Positions 10,450-22,747 of a DNA stretch of 64,000 bases are shown here, piece after piece. The notes under the pieces were generated by a model that had not been told where the DNA came from, ran no database searches, and saw only the letters and a program-made list of their open reading frames with translations. The number at the start of each line of letters is the position of its first letter. Position 1 is the first letter of the stretch. The position numbers were made by a program, and so were the translations under genes. The DNA comes from Colletotrichum lupini. Its lineage: Eukaryota; Ascomycota; Sordariomycetes; Glomerellales; Glomerellaceae. Location: positions 3,596,001 to 3,660,000 of the forward strand of contig NC_064681.1 of the NCBI RefSeq assembly GCF_023278565.1, read 5' to 3'.

Positions 10450-11539
10450 CGTGGCTGACGTAGTCGACGGCGGGTCTTGGGTTGAAAGAGGATCCCCACT
10501 CGGCTTCTACACACGATGAGAGTCTGTACAGACAACAATCGACGGTGTCTCAAAAGTTCGTTGAGGAACTCGGACGGAAAATTGAAGCTCGAGAACTGTC
10601 CCGGTAGCTGGTGCAAATTTTCCAACTCTGCTGAATACTTCGGTCTAAAAGAGCAGATGTGGCTCTTATGTCGGCAATAAAAACACCGCATCCCCCCACA
10701 CGGAATAGTCCACCCTCCATCCCAGCGGCTTATCAGATTGATCAAGTGGTGCGAGTCCATCTGCAGCTCGACCTTATCAGATTCATAGATCCCTGAAGAC
10801 CACCCCCAGGGATCTGCAAGAGACTTTTCATTCTTTCCACACGCTGTCACCAAACGTGAAGCCGATTGTCTCCGAGGTCACATTGGACCCCGCACCTGAT
10901 CCGTCCATTTTTTTAGGAGGCACTGGAAGAGTAGTAGCTTTAGTTTTGAGATGGAAATGAGGCTACTTGAGGAAAAAACGACCGATGGTAGAAACAAGCT
11001 GGCCGATCAGATATCCGCTCTTGGCGCTGGCTAAGAAAGGCTTTAGAGACATATGCGGGAATGCCAAATGTGCTAACAGCATTGAACGATGATTGGTTCA
11101 TCCACCATGCCCAAGGCTTCGAATCTGCGGTTGACGTTCTTGACATGCTTTATCAAGATAGCCTGTCATGATAGCAAAGATAGCCAAAGCCTGCGCCGCA
11201 ACGTGGTCGCCAGGTTCAGAGCTTATGAATCCGAGACAGTGGGTGAACCGTGAAGGACTAGACCGCGTGGGACCCGATCCACGAACAACTGGATGCGCTT
11301 GCAGTGAAGCCTATTTCAACGTCAACATGTCCCCTTGGGAGACAATTCTACGAGCTAAGCTAATGCACCCGTTTTGTTTCATAAAATCATGCTTATGAGG
11401 TGGAGAGAGAGAGAAAGGCCCGGCTCATGATGAAATGCCGCCCGTCGTGCCGCCGCCGCCACAACCCGAACCCTGGGTGAGTTGTTTAATTACCTCACCC
11501 ACACGCCGGCCGACCTCCCAGTTGATGGATGATATGGAA
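10450..11539. other. Intergenic, NCS1 promoter side
   Basis: About 1.1 kb between the start of the NCS1 permease and the stop of the Zn2Cys6 factor. It must hold the permease promoter. Short open frames in it have no recognisable homology or composition bias. There is a GA-rich run near 11,401-11,418. Confidence 0.4.
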
Positions 11540-13327
11540 TCAGATCGGCAAACACTCCCCCGGAAACTCTTGCGCTAAAATCATCCAATTCCACTCCCTC
11601 CCTTGATCCCTCGCCTTCCAAACCCGTTCCTCGACAAACATCCTCGTCCGCTCAACCGTGACCGTCTTGCGGTGCGTGCCAATCGAGTCAAAGACGTCGA
11701 GCACGGCAGCCCGGTCGTCCGCGTCCAGCATTTCGCAAGCAGCCATGAAGACGGGCCACAGCAGCATCTTGGACTCGGAGGGCGGCCCGCTCGTGTACAG
11801 CATCACGTCGTGGGCCTTGCTCAACGCCTCGCCATCCGCGTCCGCTGCGGACCCGGGGAGGCAGAAGAGCCGGTGCAGGTAGAGGAGGGCGCCCGCGCGG
11901 TAGCAGGCAGCCTGAGCGCGGAATTTGCGCGCCGAGCGGAAGGAGAGACTGTCTGAGATTGTGGGCTTCCAGGACTCGAGGCGCAGGCGAAGGGAGTCGG
12001 CGCGGAGGGCGAGGTTGGAGTAGCCGGCGTCGAGCCAGCTGTCGACGCAGATGGGCGGAGACGATGAACCCCTTTCCTCTGTGCTTGTCGGCGATGTTGC
12101 GCTGCCACCGCCCAAGAGGGTATTTGGAAAAGCAGGCTGAAGGATCTGGTCGCGGACCTCTTCGGCTAAAGTGCAGAGCTCTTCTAGCAACGGCATGAGG
12201 GTAACGGTATACCCGAGAAGACGGTCTGGCTTGGCCGCTTCATTTTCTAGCCAGACGTAGCTGGGAACTCTGGGACGACGGAGCTGAATCAAAGAGACGA
12301 CGAGGTCTTGTCTCGCCAGTGCTCGGAGGTAGTATCTAGCCACGGAAGATACGTCGCCTCCCGTAGAAACGTGGTGGCTGATAAGAGAGGCCACGTTTGA
12401 TAGGACTGTGGGTATGGTTGCATGGTGTCCTGGTTGTGCCAAAGTGACGAGCTAGACCCTGTGAGCAATTCGATTCGGGTCACTGGGGTGTAGTGGCCCA
12501 TCCATCCATCTAATGCAAGGTCCACGGGGTTCATGTTCCAGTCTCGAGCAGAAGTGATGGAAACCGACCCACGCAGGAGAAAGAGGGGGCAAAGGGAAAC
12601 ATGAACTCACTTCCATTGCGCACAATCCGAGAAGCAGAAAGAGCGCCTCTTCAAAGTAGTGACTTGAGGGCTTCATATTCCTCAAGTTTGCGAGGATCTT
12701 TGCCCTCCGGTTCAATACAGGCAGCAGCGCCGCGGAAGAGCTGCCGACGTCATATGAGTAGCCAATGGCCGAAATCGTGTCAGCAATCACCACCGGGTCC
12801 TGCTGCAGCATCATCACGATGTTGGCGTTCATCTCGCACACGAACTCGTGACCTATCAACAGCTCAAAGGGGTGTCTGTTGAAGTAGACTTCTAGATACG
12901 GCTGGTCTGCGACAGGCACCGACCCCGGAGGAAGCAGAGAAAAAGTGCGTGTATCTAGAGCCAGTGTCTGCCGATTTGAAGTTGGCGGTGATCTTCGTGC
13001 CGCCGGCGTCGTTGAGCTGCTGCTTGAAGACCCGGCGGAGACGGCTACGGAGAGGAGGTCCGGAGAGCTTGATACAGATCCCGGTACTGAATCCTTTGCT
13101 GCCGCGGCGGCGGTATTACTGGCACCAGCACCGGCCGCCAGCAGAGACGAGGGTGAGTGCCTGGCATGCTGTGCAGCGCCGGGTTGCGTCTTGTATCCCT
13201 GGCACACGAGCCTACGTCGAGCGCAAGTTCCGCATGAGGAGCGAATCTCATCGCACTTGACTTTTGCCTTGCGGCAGTCGATGCAGCCGTTGCGCGAGCG
13301 TCGCGTAGGAGGGACCAAGGGCGGCAT
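11540..13327 (-). CDS. Zn2Cys6 fungal transcription factor
   Basis: Nuclear regulator of the Gal4 class. Two exons, 12611-13327 and 11540-12451, give 542 residues; the intron is 159 bp and ends at gtctag, joining CAME to LVTLAQPGHH in frame. Seen: the zinc cluster near the N-terminus with six cysteines at residues 15, 18, 25, 32, 35 and 42 (C-x2-C-x6-C-x6-C-x2-C-x6-C), followed by a Ser/Ala-rich linker (~55-115). The rest resembles the fungal-specific Fungal_trans_2 type of C-terminal domain, with helices such as VARYYLRALARQDL. Such factors often control neighbouring genes, and it lies next to a permease, an aminotransferase and an esterase. A regulatory link is inference only. Confidence 0.9.
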
Positions 13328-15453
13328 CTGAACTGGATCGGATCGTCGCGGCTAACTCAACTCCAGTGTGCAGAGAGTAACCAGGGTAGCAGCTGCATTA
13401 ACAAAAAGCAAGGCCGTGTGAGAAAGATACAGATAAGAGAGGTGAGGACTGAAGAGAGATTGTAAGATAGAGAGGGTCCTGGATTGTGCCTTACATCCGT
13501 TGACGGGCGTCTTGCTGTCGCTCGGATTCGGGATAGAGTTGTGGCTGGCGAGAACCAACGTTCGTTATCACGCTTCCGCCCGCCCCTCCTTCAAGCGAGC
13601 GAGCGATTTTCTGCAGTTCTGCAGCAATTTTTTCGCCAAATTGGGGGGGCCCTAGTAGGCTGCTGGCTGCTCAAAAGAGAAGACAAGGGTGTAGTTGTAA
13701 CATGAATGGATGGGCGGCAGGATGCTGCGTGAGTGTGGTGAGCAATAAGTTTTTATCTTATCAGATCATCTCCATCTGAATGATCCAGCCCAACCCCCGC
13801 GAGTTGCAGGGGTTTCCCGATATTAGTGAGGGGTGAGGATGGTGAGGAGAGCCACTTGCGGCGGTACATCGGAGCCTGCAATCAACTTTGATCGGGTGTA
13901 CTGTGCATGGAGAAGTAACTGTGGTTCGTCTGGTGTTTTCATGTAATTTTTCAGAGGAGATCCACTAGAAGATCGATCCATCACGGCCTCGGCATATGTA
14001 CGTCTGATCACACAAGCCATTCAATGAGCCTGCTCACATCACTTGCTACAGTTACTTAGTTCGGACGGCCAACGACCGACGAGAGAATTCCAAGGTATGG
14101 TATGGTCGTTGTAGAAAAATCTGATCATTATCGAACTCTCTCCATTGGAAAGCCGGATAATTGTTGTCGTCGGCATGTGTCCGCCTTTGAGGGTCGCCAT
14201 TGTCAACACCCTGGAAATTCTTACGTACAAATGCGCCGTCAACCCAGCGAGTCATTTATTTCAAGCACCACGAACACATTACCCAAAATCTTCAAGAATC
14301 TTCAGTGGGCTCTCATTATTTCATCATCGGGAGTGAGCCAGATGACCTTGAACCCTTTAGCTAGGAGAGATGACTCTGTGAGATCCTACCTAGGTAGAGT
14401 ACCTTCCTGTAAGATCGTATCTCATTATGCTATGACGTCTGAAGTCTTCGCCAAGGCCTCTCTCAGTGAATAAGGTGCTTGGGATCATTTCATTCATTCG
14501 AATACTCCAATCGGGCGAAATTTGAGAATTGATGTGAACGTTACCTATTCTTCCAATAATAGTGATTAGGTTATACACCAGTCACGGCAATCCAGAGACA
14601 GCTGCTGTCTCACCAGGCAGGTCACTCGCTAGATCTACTGCTGTAAATTGCCGATGTTCAGGGCCCACGCTGCTCACTCAATCGAGCGGGGGAACAGGTG
14701 AGCCGGTCCTCACCGGCGCTGGTGTGGACGGACCTCAAGCATCACCACGACTGCATCCGGTTTCAATCCGCGGAGTCGCAGCACAATGCCCCATTTTCCT
14801 GTTTTTCGGGGGACTTTTGCCCATTAGCCTTCTCGAGCCGCCTTGAAACGGTGTGCGCTCTTCATGCTTGATACCCCGCGGAAGACCGACCGGCCGAGTA
14901 AAAATACAGGTCTACTCTTTGCTGGCGGGAGTCTAGCATCGCTGTGGCTGGTCTCACTCCTACGCCTTGGCAGTGAGACCGATGACATCAACGGTCGATC
15001 CCGCGTTCTGGCGTTGCGCTACTGCGGCCGCTACCACCTTACAACCTACACAACGACTCGGAATCAGGCAGCCAGACGTGTCAATACAATGATTTCAGTC
15101 GTGACGGCAACGGACAGCCACTCGTACTGCCTATTTGGGATGGTTTGGTCTATGCTGTGCCACAGCCGATGTCATTTGGCATCGCGCTGGTTTGGCACTA
15201 TCTGAGGCGGTGATGGAGGATCACTAGGGGTGGTGATCAACACTGTTGTCTCTGCCGTGTGGCTTGAAGCACTTGGGATGACGTTCTAGAAGTCTAGTGC
15301 TTTAATTTTGAATGATAAAGACTCAGGCAATTCCTCGACTCAATTTGATCGCAACAAGTTGTCAATTTAAAAAAAAGTCTCTATCAAATCACAACTTTCA
15401 CAGAATCATAATTTATCTATATTCAATCAAAGTCAAAGGAAACCTCCACCATC
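13328..15453. other. Intergenic, 2.1 kb
   Basis: Separates the minus-strand zinc-cluster gene from the plus-strand small membrane protein, so both promoters are here. CT-rich stretches lie near 13,340-13,460. I see no convincing coding region, RNA gene or repeat. Confidence 0.4.
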
Positions 15454-15939
15454 ATGCCCGCCATCCAAGTTAAAACCAGTAACGCTGCTCGCGATGTCGC
15501 AAAGCTCGTCGCCCGCGTTACAACCTCAACTCGTATCGGTAGAACCCGAAGCGGCGTCAGAGTAATCGGCGGCGGCATCATCGCAGCTATCGTCGTCGGT
15601 GTAGTCATCTTCCTCGCCGTAATCATCATCGGTGTCTGTCTCTTCCGCCGACACAAGACCCAGAGCAAGAGACGTCAGCAGGAGATGAACAAATACTACG
15701 GCGGCGACGGCCGGTCCAGCATCGGCACTGACGCCCCTCCACCCGGCCCTGGTTACGGAAACAACAACACCAGCAACGGCTATGGCTACACCCAAGGTTA
15801 CGGTCAAGGTCAGAACCAGGGCTACGGATATGCGCACATGTCTCAGCCTGGTGAGGCTGGGTACGTGGCACCGAGCAACGGCGGCGTAGCTCCGATGGCA
15901 CCTGCTTACACCGCCAACCATGTCACGCATACGAAGTAA
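15454..15939 (+). CDS. Small single-pass membrane protein with Gly/Tyr/Gln-rich tail
   Basis: Single-exon gene, 161 residues. Seen: a basic 38-residue N-terminal part, one strong membrane helix (about residues 39-63, GGGIIAAIVVGVVIFLAVII...), a basic stop-transfer stretch (FRRHKTQSKRRQQ), then a low-complexity tail with repeated YG, GQ and GN steps (GYGYTQGYGQGQNQGYGYA). The codon pattern is clean and GC-rich in third positions and the start has a Kozak-like atcATGcc, so I regard it as a real gene. No known family is recognised. The tail resembles prion-like or adhesive low-complexity segments; function is unknown. Confidence 0.7.
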   Translation: MPAIQVKTSNAARDVAKLVARVTTSTRIGRTRSGVRVIGGGIIAAIVVGVVIFLAVIIIGVCLFRRHKTQSKRRQQEMNKYYGGDGRSSIGTDAPPPGPGYGNNNTSNGYGYTQGYGQGQNQGYGYAHMSQPGEAGYVAPSNGGVAPMAPAYTANHVTHTK

Positions 15940-16449
15940 TGATGGTATGGAAGAAAGTCACGATACTGAAATGAGCGAGGATAAATGTTATATATGACAC
16001 GATGATGTTTTGTAATTATAGTGCGATACCCACGGCTTATGAGTTGTAATATTATATATATTGAGTTGAACTTGTGCAAGGTAGTTACCTAATGACGATC
16101 CCTTGCAATCGTCAATTTAAATAAGCAATTGAAGTCTATCTCCTGTGTCCACATGGTCTCAAGCAAGACTGAACTGTACATAAGCCCATGTGGAAGGTGT
16201 CGTTGTAATGAGCTTAGCGGCACGCCGAAGTCATCGTTGGGAGGAAGCACGATCCCCGGCATATGTGCTTTAGAATTGCAAAAATCTTAGGAAGCAGGGC
16301 TAATTTAGATCTCTCTTGTTAAATTCATTGCATTAAACACTATACGCATGCTGCTGATGGATACTCATCTTGCCACAAGCCGTAGGGCTAATTGGGTGTT
16401 TTTCCTATGATTTTCCCGGCCGTTGACGGGCCTCGTCCTCAAGACAATT
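15940..16449. other. Intergenic between convergent genes
   Basis: 510 bp between the stop of the small membrane protein (+) and the stop of the GH76 gene (-). It holds both 3' ends; AT-rich stretches near 15,980-16,070 could serve polyadenylation. Nothing else is seen. Confidence 0.4.
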
Positions 16450-18074
16450 CTAGCTTTGCGAGCTGACTATTTTCGCCGGTGCTACACTCTCCACCGAGTT
16501 ATCAATCTTTTCAGTCATAGGGGGAGCTTTCCCTTTACCCTTCTCTCCTTCTGTCCATTCTTGATACCCAAGCGACATCCAAACCCAGATCCCAATAGCG
16601 CTCGAGAGAACCACAAACGTCAAGATGCCGGCGCCAGCACGGTCACCGGTAGTCAGGGGATCAAACTCCTTGAACGGATTCGAGTTCATTCCCGCATTGG
16701 GGTCGCCCTTTGAAGTGCCACCAGTGGTATTCGTAGCAGGAGGGGCCACTTCCAGCAGACTCTGCACCGCAGCCAACACGTTCATAGCCTCGCCCGCGCC
16801 AGAAGTCTTGTCGACAGCCGGGTCGACAAATACGCCTTTGTTCCAGTAGAATCCGCAGGCGCGACCCGAGGCACCGCCTGTACACTGCTTGATGGCTGAT
16901 AGAGTGGAGTTGCGCAGGACCGGAAGGATGAGGTCGCGGGTTGAGGGTACGAGTTGTGTTACTACAGTCATCCAACGATGGACGTATCCCTTGAAGCTAA
17001 GCATGTCTTGGGAACAGCGGCCGGTCTCGAATTCGCAGGGGATTTCGTATGCGACGCCATCGGCGAAGAAGTCCTCGATGGCGCGGTTTGCGAGGGCTTC
17101 GGTGCGGTCAAACCATTTCTGCTCTCCCGTCTGTGGAGGGTCAGCATCTCGGCTGATATATGGACATAGAGTCACTTACATGGTTCGCCAAAAACGCACA
17201 ACCTTGCATCAATACGGCAATATTGTATGAGAAGGTTGCCTTGAAGATGTTGGTGCAGTTCTTCGGCACATGAGCACCGTCGTAGACTCGCCAGTTCTCG
17301 TGATCGATGTAGTTTACCGCCCATAGCCAGTCCCATGTCTGTTCGGCGTAGCGAGCATACGTATCGTTGCCGGTATAGCGCGCGAGTCTAGCACCGATGT
17401 TGAAGAAACACCCGTTTGAAATTGTGTTTTTATAGTCGTAACCCGTGTTAGTCCTGGGAACCTGCCACCGCATACCGCCGCCACATGTCTCGTCGTGCCT
17501 CTCCGGGTCCGCCTGAGTCGTCCAGACAGCTTGTGCGAGCGCAAGCCACTGTGGTTTATCTTCCGGAGGGTCGGGAAATTTGTTCTCTGCTGCGAGCATC
17601 GCCGTCATGCCCCAAAATCCTTGGTCGTCGTTGCCGAGAGAGGCGGTGTGGTTCCTTGGCATGTAATCGCGGCCTTCTCCGACTTGATGGAGCATGCCTT
17701 CTGTAACGACGTGGTTGTAACTCTCGTCGCCCGTGTAATACCAGTAGTCGACGTATGTTCCCATCATGGCGCCACCCTGCCACCAGTAGTAATCACCTTG
17801 GCCCGAATCTGGTGGTCCTGGCAAGATGCCGGGAATTTCTCCCGTCTTGTTTCCTTCGTAAAACTTCATAAGATCGTATGCGAGTGTGCTGGCCGTCGTG
17901 ATAATATCATCTGGATAGTGGGGGTTGTTAGACTCTCTGGCGTTACACGGGCTGTGGTGCGTTTTGGTCCTTCCTATGCGTACCTCGAGTGTCTATTGAG
18001 TACGCCGCCTCGGCAGCCCTGGAGAATGCCCATAACGCCAGCGGCACTGCGCTCGGGATATGGAATGACAGCAT
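16450..18074 (-). CDS. GH76 mannan endo-1,6-alpha-mannosidase, DFG5/DCW1-like
   Basis: Cell-wall enzyme of glycoside hydrolase family 76; fungal Dfg5/Dcw1 proteins act on mannan and help link GPI proteins to the wall. Exons 17984-18074, 17180-17910 and 16450-17130 give 500 residues. Seen: a hydrophobic signal peptide (residues 1-~24, cleaved near AEAAYS), the GDYYWWQGGAMMGTYVDYW block near residue 70, the catalytic aspartate pair in GNDDQGFW (Asp125-Asp126), and GCFFNIGARLARYTG. A C-terminal segment (GILTFVVLSSAIGIWVWMS) is a membrane anchor followed by ~45 polar residues, so this paralogue seems to be anchored by a helix, not by GPI. The first intron is 73 bp and the second 49 bp. Confidence 0.93.
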
Positions 18075-20501
18075 TTTGAGCGAGTGATTAACTTGGTATA
18101 CGCCCTAGCCTGGGCTTTTATGGTGGAAAAATGAAACGAGCGACTGGTCAAGCGGTGAGTGTACGATCAGTGGTTCATGGTCGGAATCTGCCCAGTGCAA
18201 GTGACGCTGGAGAAGATGGGGCGCAGATTTCGACACCTCCAAACCGATGGCCCGCGTGCTGGTTCGAAGAGATGCACACGAGGGAGATCTTGTGTTATAA
18301 CAGTCGTTCCGCTCGGGAATGGAAAAAAGGGCGCAGTTCCTGGAGGATTCGCTTAACGCAGTGATCTTTTACCGCCGGGGTCGAGTTTTGGACGTTATTA
18401 TTGTTCAACTTGGTACGTTTTGGGAGTAGGCTGCTGCCTGTGGACGAGAACAACTTTGATAATCAACAAGGAGGATCAGCAAAGTTGGAATTATCTAGGG
18501 AGAAGCGCAGGCGAACGACCGGAAGATGCGGAAAGCAGCTAGAGCAAGTTAATCTGGGAGAAAATCCGGGGAAGAGCATATTGGCGGCAGTCATGCTACT
18601 TTTGTTCCCCTTTCGCGCATCTTGGCGCAGATGTGGACTCCTCACGAGCATCCTCTCAGGATTCCTGCTGATTCATGGCTTTGCCTTGGCGACATGGGAC
18701 CAAGTTCCAACTGGAAGCGAACGAGATGGTAGCGGGTTTTCATCCGTCAGGGTGCACAAGAGGAGAATATTGAACCTTGGAACAGCCAGGCCTGAGGTAT
18801 GCTTTCAAGAAGGACAATGACGCGGTGGAAAAGTCAGAAGAACAACACCAAGAGGCTACTAAGAGGCACCAAGAGGCACAGCTCGCCTAGGCATTGGGGC
18901 GGTGCAAGGGCCTTCCCATCCTGCCATCCAATCTCGACTCGTCCCTTTGCCGGATGGATTGTGCGTCGCCAAGACAAATACGAAAGTAAACGACGGGAAT
19001 GCGCCTAGGGGGGCTATTGGGCGGCCTGGGCAAAACATCCATTGGCCTTGAGAGTCTGGCGAGCCTGGGCTTGATCCGCAAACCTGTGAGATCATCCACC
19101 GGACTCTCGGGCCAGGGGGTCTTGGGGTCTCTTGGGGGCTCTTGGAAGCTCCGCCAGCACACGCAATGTTGACACGCCATGCTCCTTTGCCGCCTTGTTC
19201 ATGACTTCAGGTGGCCCAAAAGCTCACCGGCCCCTTATGTTTTGTGATGCCTGAGTGAGTGAGAGCTGGGCGGAGTTGTATGATGTAGTCCGAGGTCAAC
19301 ATTAGCTATGAGACGGCGTCAGACAGCCCGCCATAGTGTCTAAAGTCTAGACGTGTTCGAGGGCCCTGGGGCCAACCGTTGGGAGCCACCGCGGGGTGAC
19401 CTCACACGCACCGTACCCAGTCAGCCAAAGAAGCACAGCTCACTCAGCTATGCAAGAGCGGGGATCATGGATTAATTAGCTCGGTTCCGTAAACCGAGCT
19501 GAAAGTCTCTCGTACGGCCCTAAATTCGGTTTAGCGTAATGACTTCCCCTTGCTACAACGGATGCTCACAAGCACAGATTCACTGAATGCACCCCGTTGC
19601 GGAGAGACATCATGAAGCAGTAGCTTTCATATCTTGTGGGCTAACCTCATCAATCGAAGAATGAAGGTCTCGGCACTCATTTCAGCGCATTACTTGAAGT
19701 GAAGGACAGCGACACAACCGCTTCTTATCCACTCACCACTGCTCAAGTGATTGGCATTAGCGATAAAACACAACGGCAGACCCGTACTTCGTGAGAAATG
19801 CCACCTTGGCTTGGCGAGAGTTTATTCAACCCCTGATGAGACTCACTACATCTTCGACTCCCTTTCAATTTAAGAATGTCTGCAACATTCCAGTACATAT
19901 GAGGTGCCTGTTTCGCAAGTGCCCAAATGATACGTTTGAGGATACGCTCAAAACTTTTACTCTGCTCATAAAACCGGCATAATAGTGAGCTTTCAACTAC
20001 CTAAGCCATAGTATATGACCGACAGCATAATTTAGGTAGGTACGTAATCAGCATTTATTTCTAAATGTTACTCCAGCCTTTGTTGGCCTTTCTCACCTTG
20101 TTTTGAGCCGTGTTGACTCCCTCTTGAGGCCATGGAAAACTCCAGGAGCTTGAGGCATTTGAGCTCAAATGAGGTCGCGTACCTTTATGGACTGACATAG
20201 AAACATGGAGTAGTATGAGATTCAGTCAGATGTTCACAAGTTGCCATCAAGACATCATCTCTGGCCTCAAATTTTACAGGTAAACTGCAGCGGATCAGAG
20301 CATGATGCATGTGCAATGAAGCTTATGTTGAACAACCTCGGCATTTCCACTTCGCCTGGTGTTTCAAAACTGCATCTCCATCGCAACATGCACGGCCCGA
20401 TGAAACAAAGTTCGGACAGAGGACGAGAACAAAACCAAAGCAGTACCCTGATTTTCGAAGATCGGCCGCAGATCAGGGTGCTTACTCTTCCACCCACAAT
20501 C
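18075..20501. other. Intergenic, 2.4 kb
   Basis: Lies between the start of the GH76 gene (-) and the start of the STAND N-terminal-domain gene (+). It contains short G-rich near-repeats around 19,110-19,145 (variants of gtcttggggtctcttggggg) and aagaggc repeats near 18,849-18,875. Open frames up to ~140 codons show no homology I recognise and are treated as chance. Confidence 0.4.
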
Positions 20502-22010
20502 ATGGATCCTGTAACCATTGTCACTGCTGCAGCTTCTCTGGCAGGCGTCGTCCTGAAAGCCTCTTGGAAAGTTAAAGAGACCATCGACGCCTACGACGAC
20601 GCACCTCAAAACGTAGCAGACATTGCTGAAGAGGTACATGCGGTACAAATAGCGCTCCGACAGGTTGAGAGCGTCGTGCTTCAGGATCCAGAAGCCATTG
20701 ACCGGCTAGGCTTGGAGGATGTCTTTACCGTGGCCGTCAACGGGTGTCATGCTACGCTTTTGTCTATCAGCAAAGAGTACGAGGATCTGTTTCTTCGGAG
20801 TGACTGGAAGACCAAGATCAAAGTCCTGTGGAAGGAGGGGGAAATGACACGGCTGCTTGGGCGACTAGACCGCAAGAAAGCTACGTTGACGCTATTGACG
20901 CAGACGTTGAACCTGTAAGTGACTATGCGTCGCATATTATTCTACGTCTACTAATCTTACCATAGTCGATCAACCCAGGACATAAAGACATTGTTGATGC
21001 AAAATCAGTCAACCTTGAACGCAGCAAAGCAAGATGTCCGAGAACCTGCGGCGTACTACCCAGATGTACCTGACTTCCGACCAGCTAGTCCCGATTCCCT
21101 GGATGAAGGCAGCGTGATCGGTGTCCCGAGGAACAGGGACTCAGTCATTAGCACCACGGAGTTTGACTTTGACTACGACTTAATCAACACTAAGACATAC
21201 CGACGAGCGCTCCAAAGATATGCCTCTTTCACCACGCGTACCAGCTCATCAGCGGAGCAAAGTGCGGACGAGTCGCCTGTTGCGACATCAGATCTCGAGC
21301 CAGTCATGGAGGAAGAAGCCGAAGTAGAGGATCTCATCAGTTTCTCCCCCGAGGACTTGAGTTTGCAAACACCCTTGAGTCGGGCGACGACATTGCGACC
21401 AGAGCTAGAAGTCACCGACTGTGATACCCCGCCTGCGACACCACCTAAGGACGTTGATCACAACAAGGCTGTGGCGCACGTAGAGCAGCTTAAAGCTTCC
21501 GGTTCGAAAGAAGCTGGTTCGAAAGAAGGAAGGGACACAGAGACGCCCGAACCCTCCGATGATTCAAAGGCAAAGAGAACATCATCCCGCAGGAAGCTAG
21601 ACAGGCGTCCACCAAGACGCCTCGCGGCAGCAGAAGCAGCAGCGGAGAAGTTTCACAGACGAAGCAGGCACGGAAAGTCGGGCACTGCAGCGGAGCAGGA
21701 GCTCGAGGTATCATCCAACACGAGCACTGGAATGCTCAGCCGAAGTGTCAGCTTTGATGAATCACTTGCAGATACTGCGTCTCAATCATCTGGGAAGCCA
21801 GATAAGTTGAGAAGTCGGCGTAGGTGTGGACATCCCGCTCATCATAGAAGACGGCCCTGCAGGGAAGGTTCGTTCTCTTCTCGCGGATCCGATGAGTCAA
21901 CCATGACGCTGGGCTCTGTAGAAACTTTGACGGATACCCTGGAAGACTTTAGTCTCTCGGGGCACAAGGTATTTGGAAGGGAGAGGGGAAGGCGACGGCA
22001 GGCTGCGTGA
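20502..22010 (+). CDS. Protein with fungal STAND-type N-terminal domain and disordered C-terminus
   Basis: Exons 20502-20914 and 20966-22010 (51-bp intron) give 485 residues. The N-terminus MDPVTIVTAAASLAGVVLKAS and the following ~130 helical residues match the fungal N-terminal domain found on STAND/NLR-type immune receptors and related proteins. After the intron the helical part continues (RSTQDIKTLLMQNQS). Then comes a long acidic, Ser/Pro-rich, low-complexity region with a basic RRxxRR-rich stretch (about residues 335-365 and 410-430). There is no NACHT or NB-ARC domain and no repeat domain, so it is an N-terminal-domain-only protein. It sits 737 bp upstream of a HET-domain gene on the same strand. 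The start at 20502 is chosen because it begins the conserved domain; an upstream in-frame ATG at 20241 would add 87 atypical residues. Confidence 0.8.
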
Positions 22011-22747
22011 GACGTTGTAGACTAGAGCCGAACAAGCGTATTCGCATCATACTGTAGAGAACAGAACTGATGTCGAATGAGATTTCTAAGAGTTGATGGA
22101 TCACAAAAAATTTATCACACTTACGCTGAGTTTGCACATGATGGTAATGCATCGGACTTACAATCTTTACTTTGTCCCAACAAAACGAGACGAAGTTGCC
22201 GACACTCAGTCAGATGACATACTTAGGATTCAAATGCTATCATCAATTCCAACCCTCGCCCTCGCAGCAGGAGCAGCATTGAGCTACGCAGAAAGGACAC
22301 ATAAACTATACATATTCTAACTAAAAACTCACCAAAGTCGCTTGGCGCGGCGAATCGATCTCGACAACAATTGTTCTGGATCAACAACTAGAATTCTGCC
22401 CATACCTTATAGATCAACTTCCGGGGGGTATCATTGAAACTGAATTAAGTTCAGAAAGATATATTCGTCAATGGGGACTTGGCTCAACAAGAAGACTTGA
22501 AGCCATCAAGCCACCTTGTTGTGATGGGGCTGGACTAGGGTCACACTCTCGTCAGCTCAACGATTGGACAAGACTTTTGGAGCCGGATGACCGATGCCGA
22601 CAACCGGAGCCTGGTGCCTAGAGCTCTCAATTTCTCGCATACCGACATAAATCTTAGCCATTCGATCACTGAACGGGGGGAAAGTTCGGCGTTTGAGGAG
22701 ACTTGGATGAGTATCCAAGGATCAGTAGATGCTTCATCTAAAGTACA
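22011..22747. other. Intergenic upstream of the HET gene
   Basis: 737 bp containing the 3' end of the previous gene and the promoter of the HET gene. No repeats or RNA genes are seen; moderately AT-rich around 22,100-22,450. Confidence 0.4.

Noticed and set aside
10236..10853. 205-codon open frame on the minus strand
   Set aside because: Overlaps NCS1 exon 1 in another frame; the NCS1 frame has family motifs and proper splice sites, this one has none.
12453..12610. Exon in place of the zinc-cluster gene intron
   Set aside because: Reading through adds VSSCFPLPPL and an early stop; splicing to gtctag restores a continuous regulator domain.
18401..18820. 139-codon open frame with a hydrophobic stretch (LLTSILSGFLLIHGFALATW)
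   Set aside because: No homology and no splice context, and the hydrophobic stretch starts far from the N-terminus.
20241..20501. N-terminal extension of the STAND-domain protein
   Set aside because: The added 87 residues have no homology, and the conserved domain starts exactly at the ATG at 20,502.
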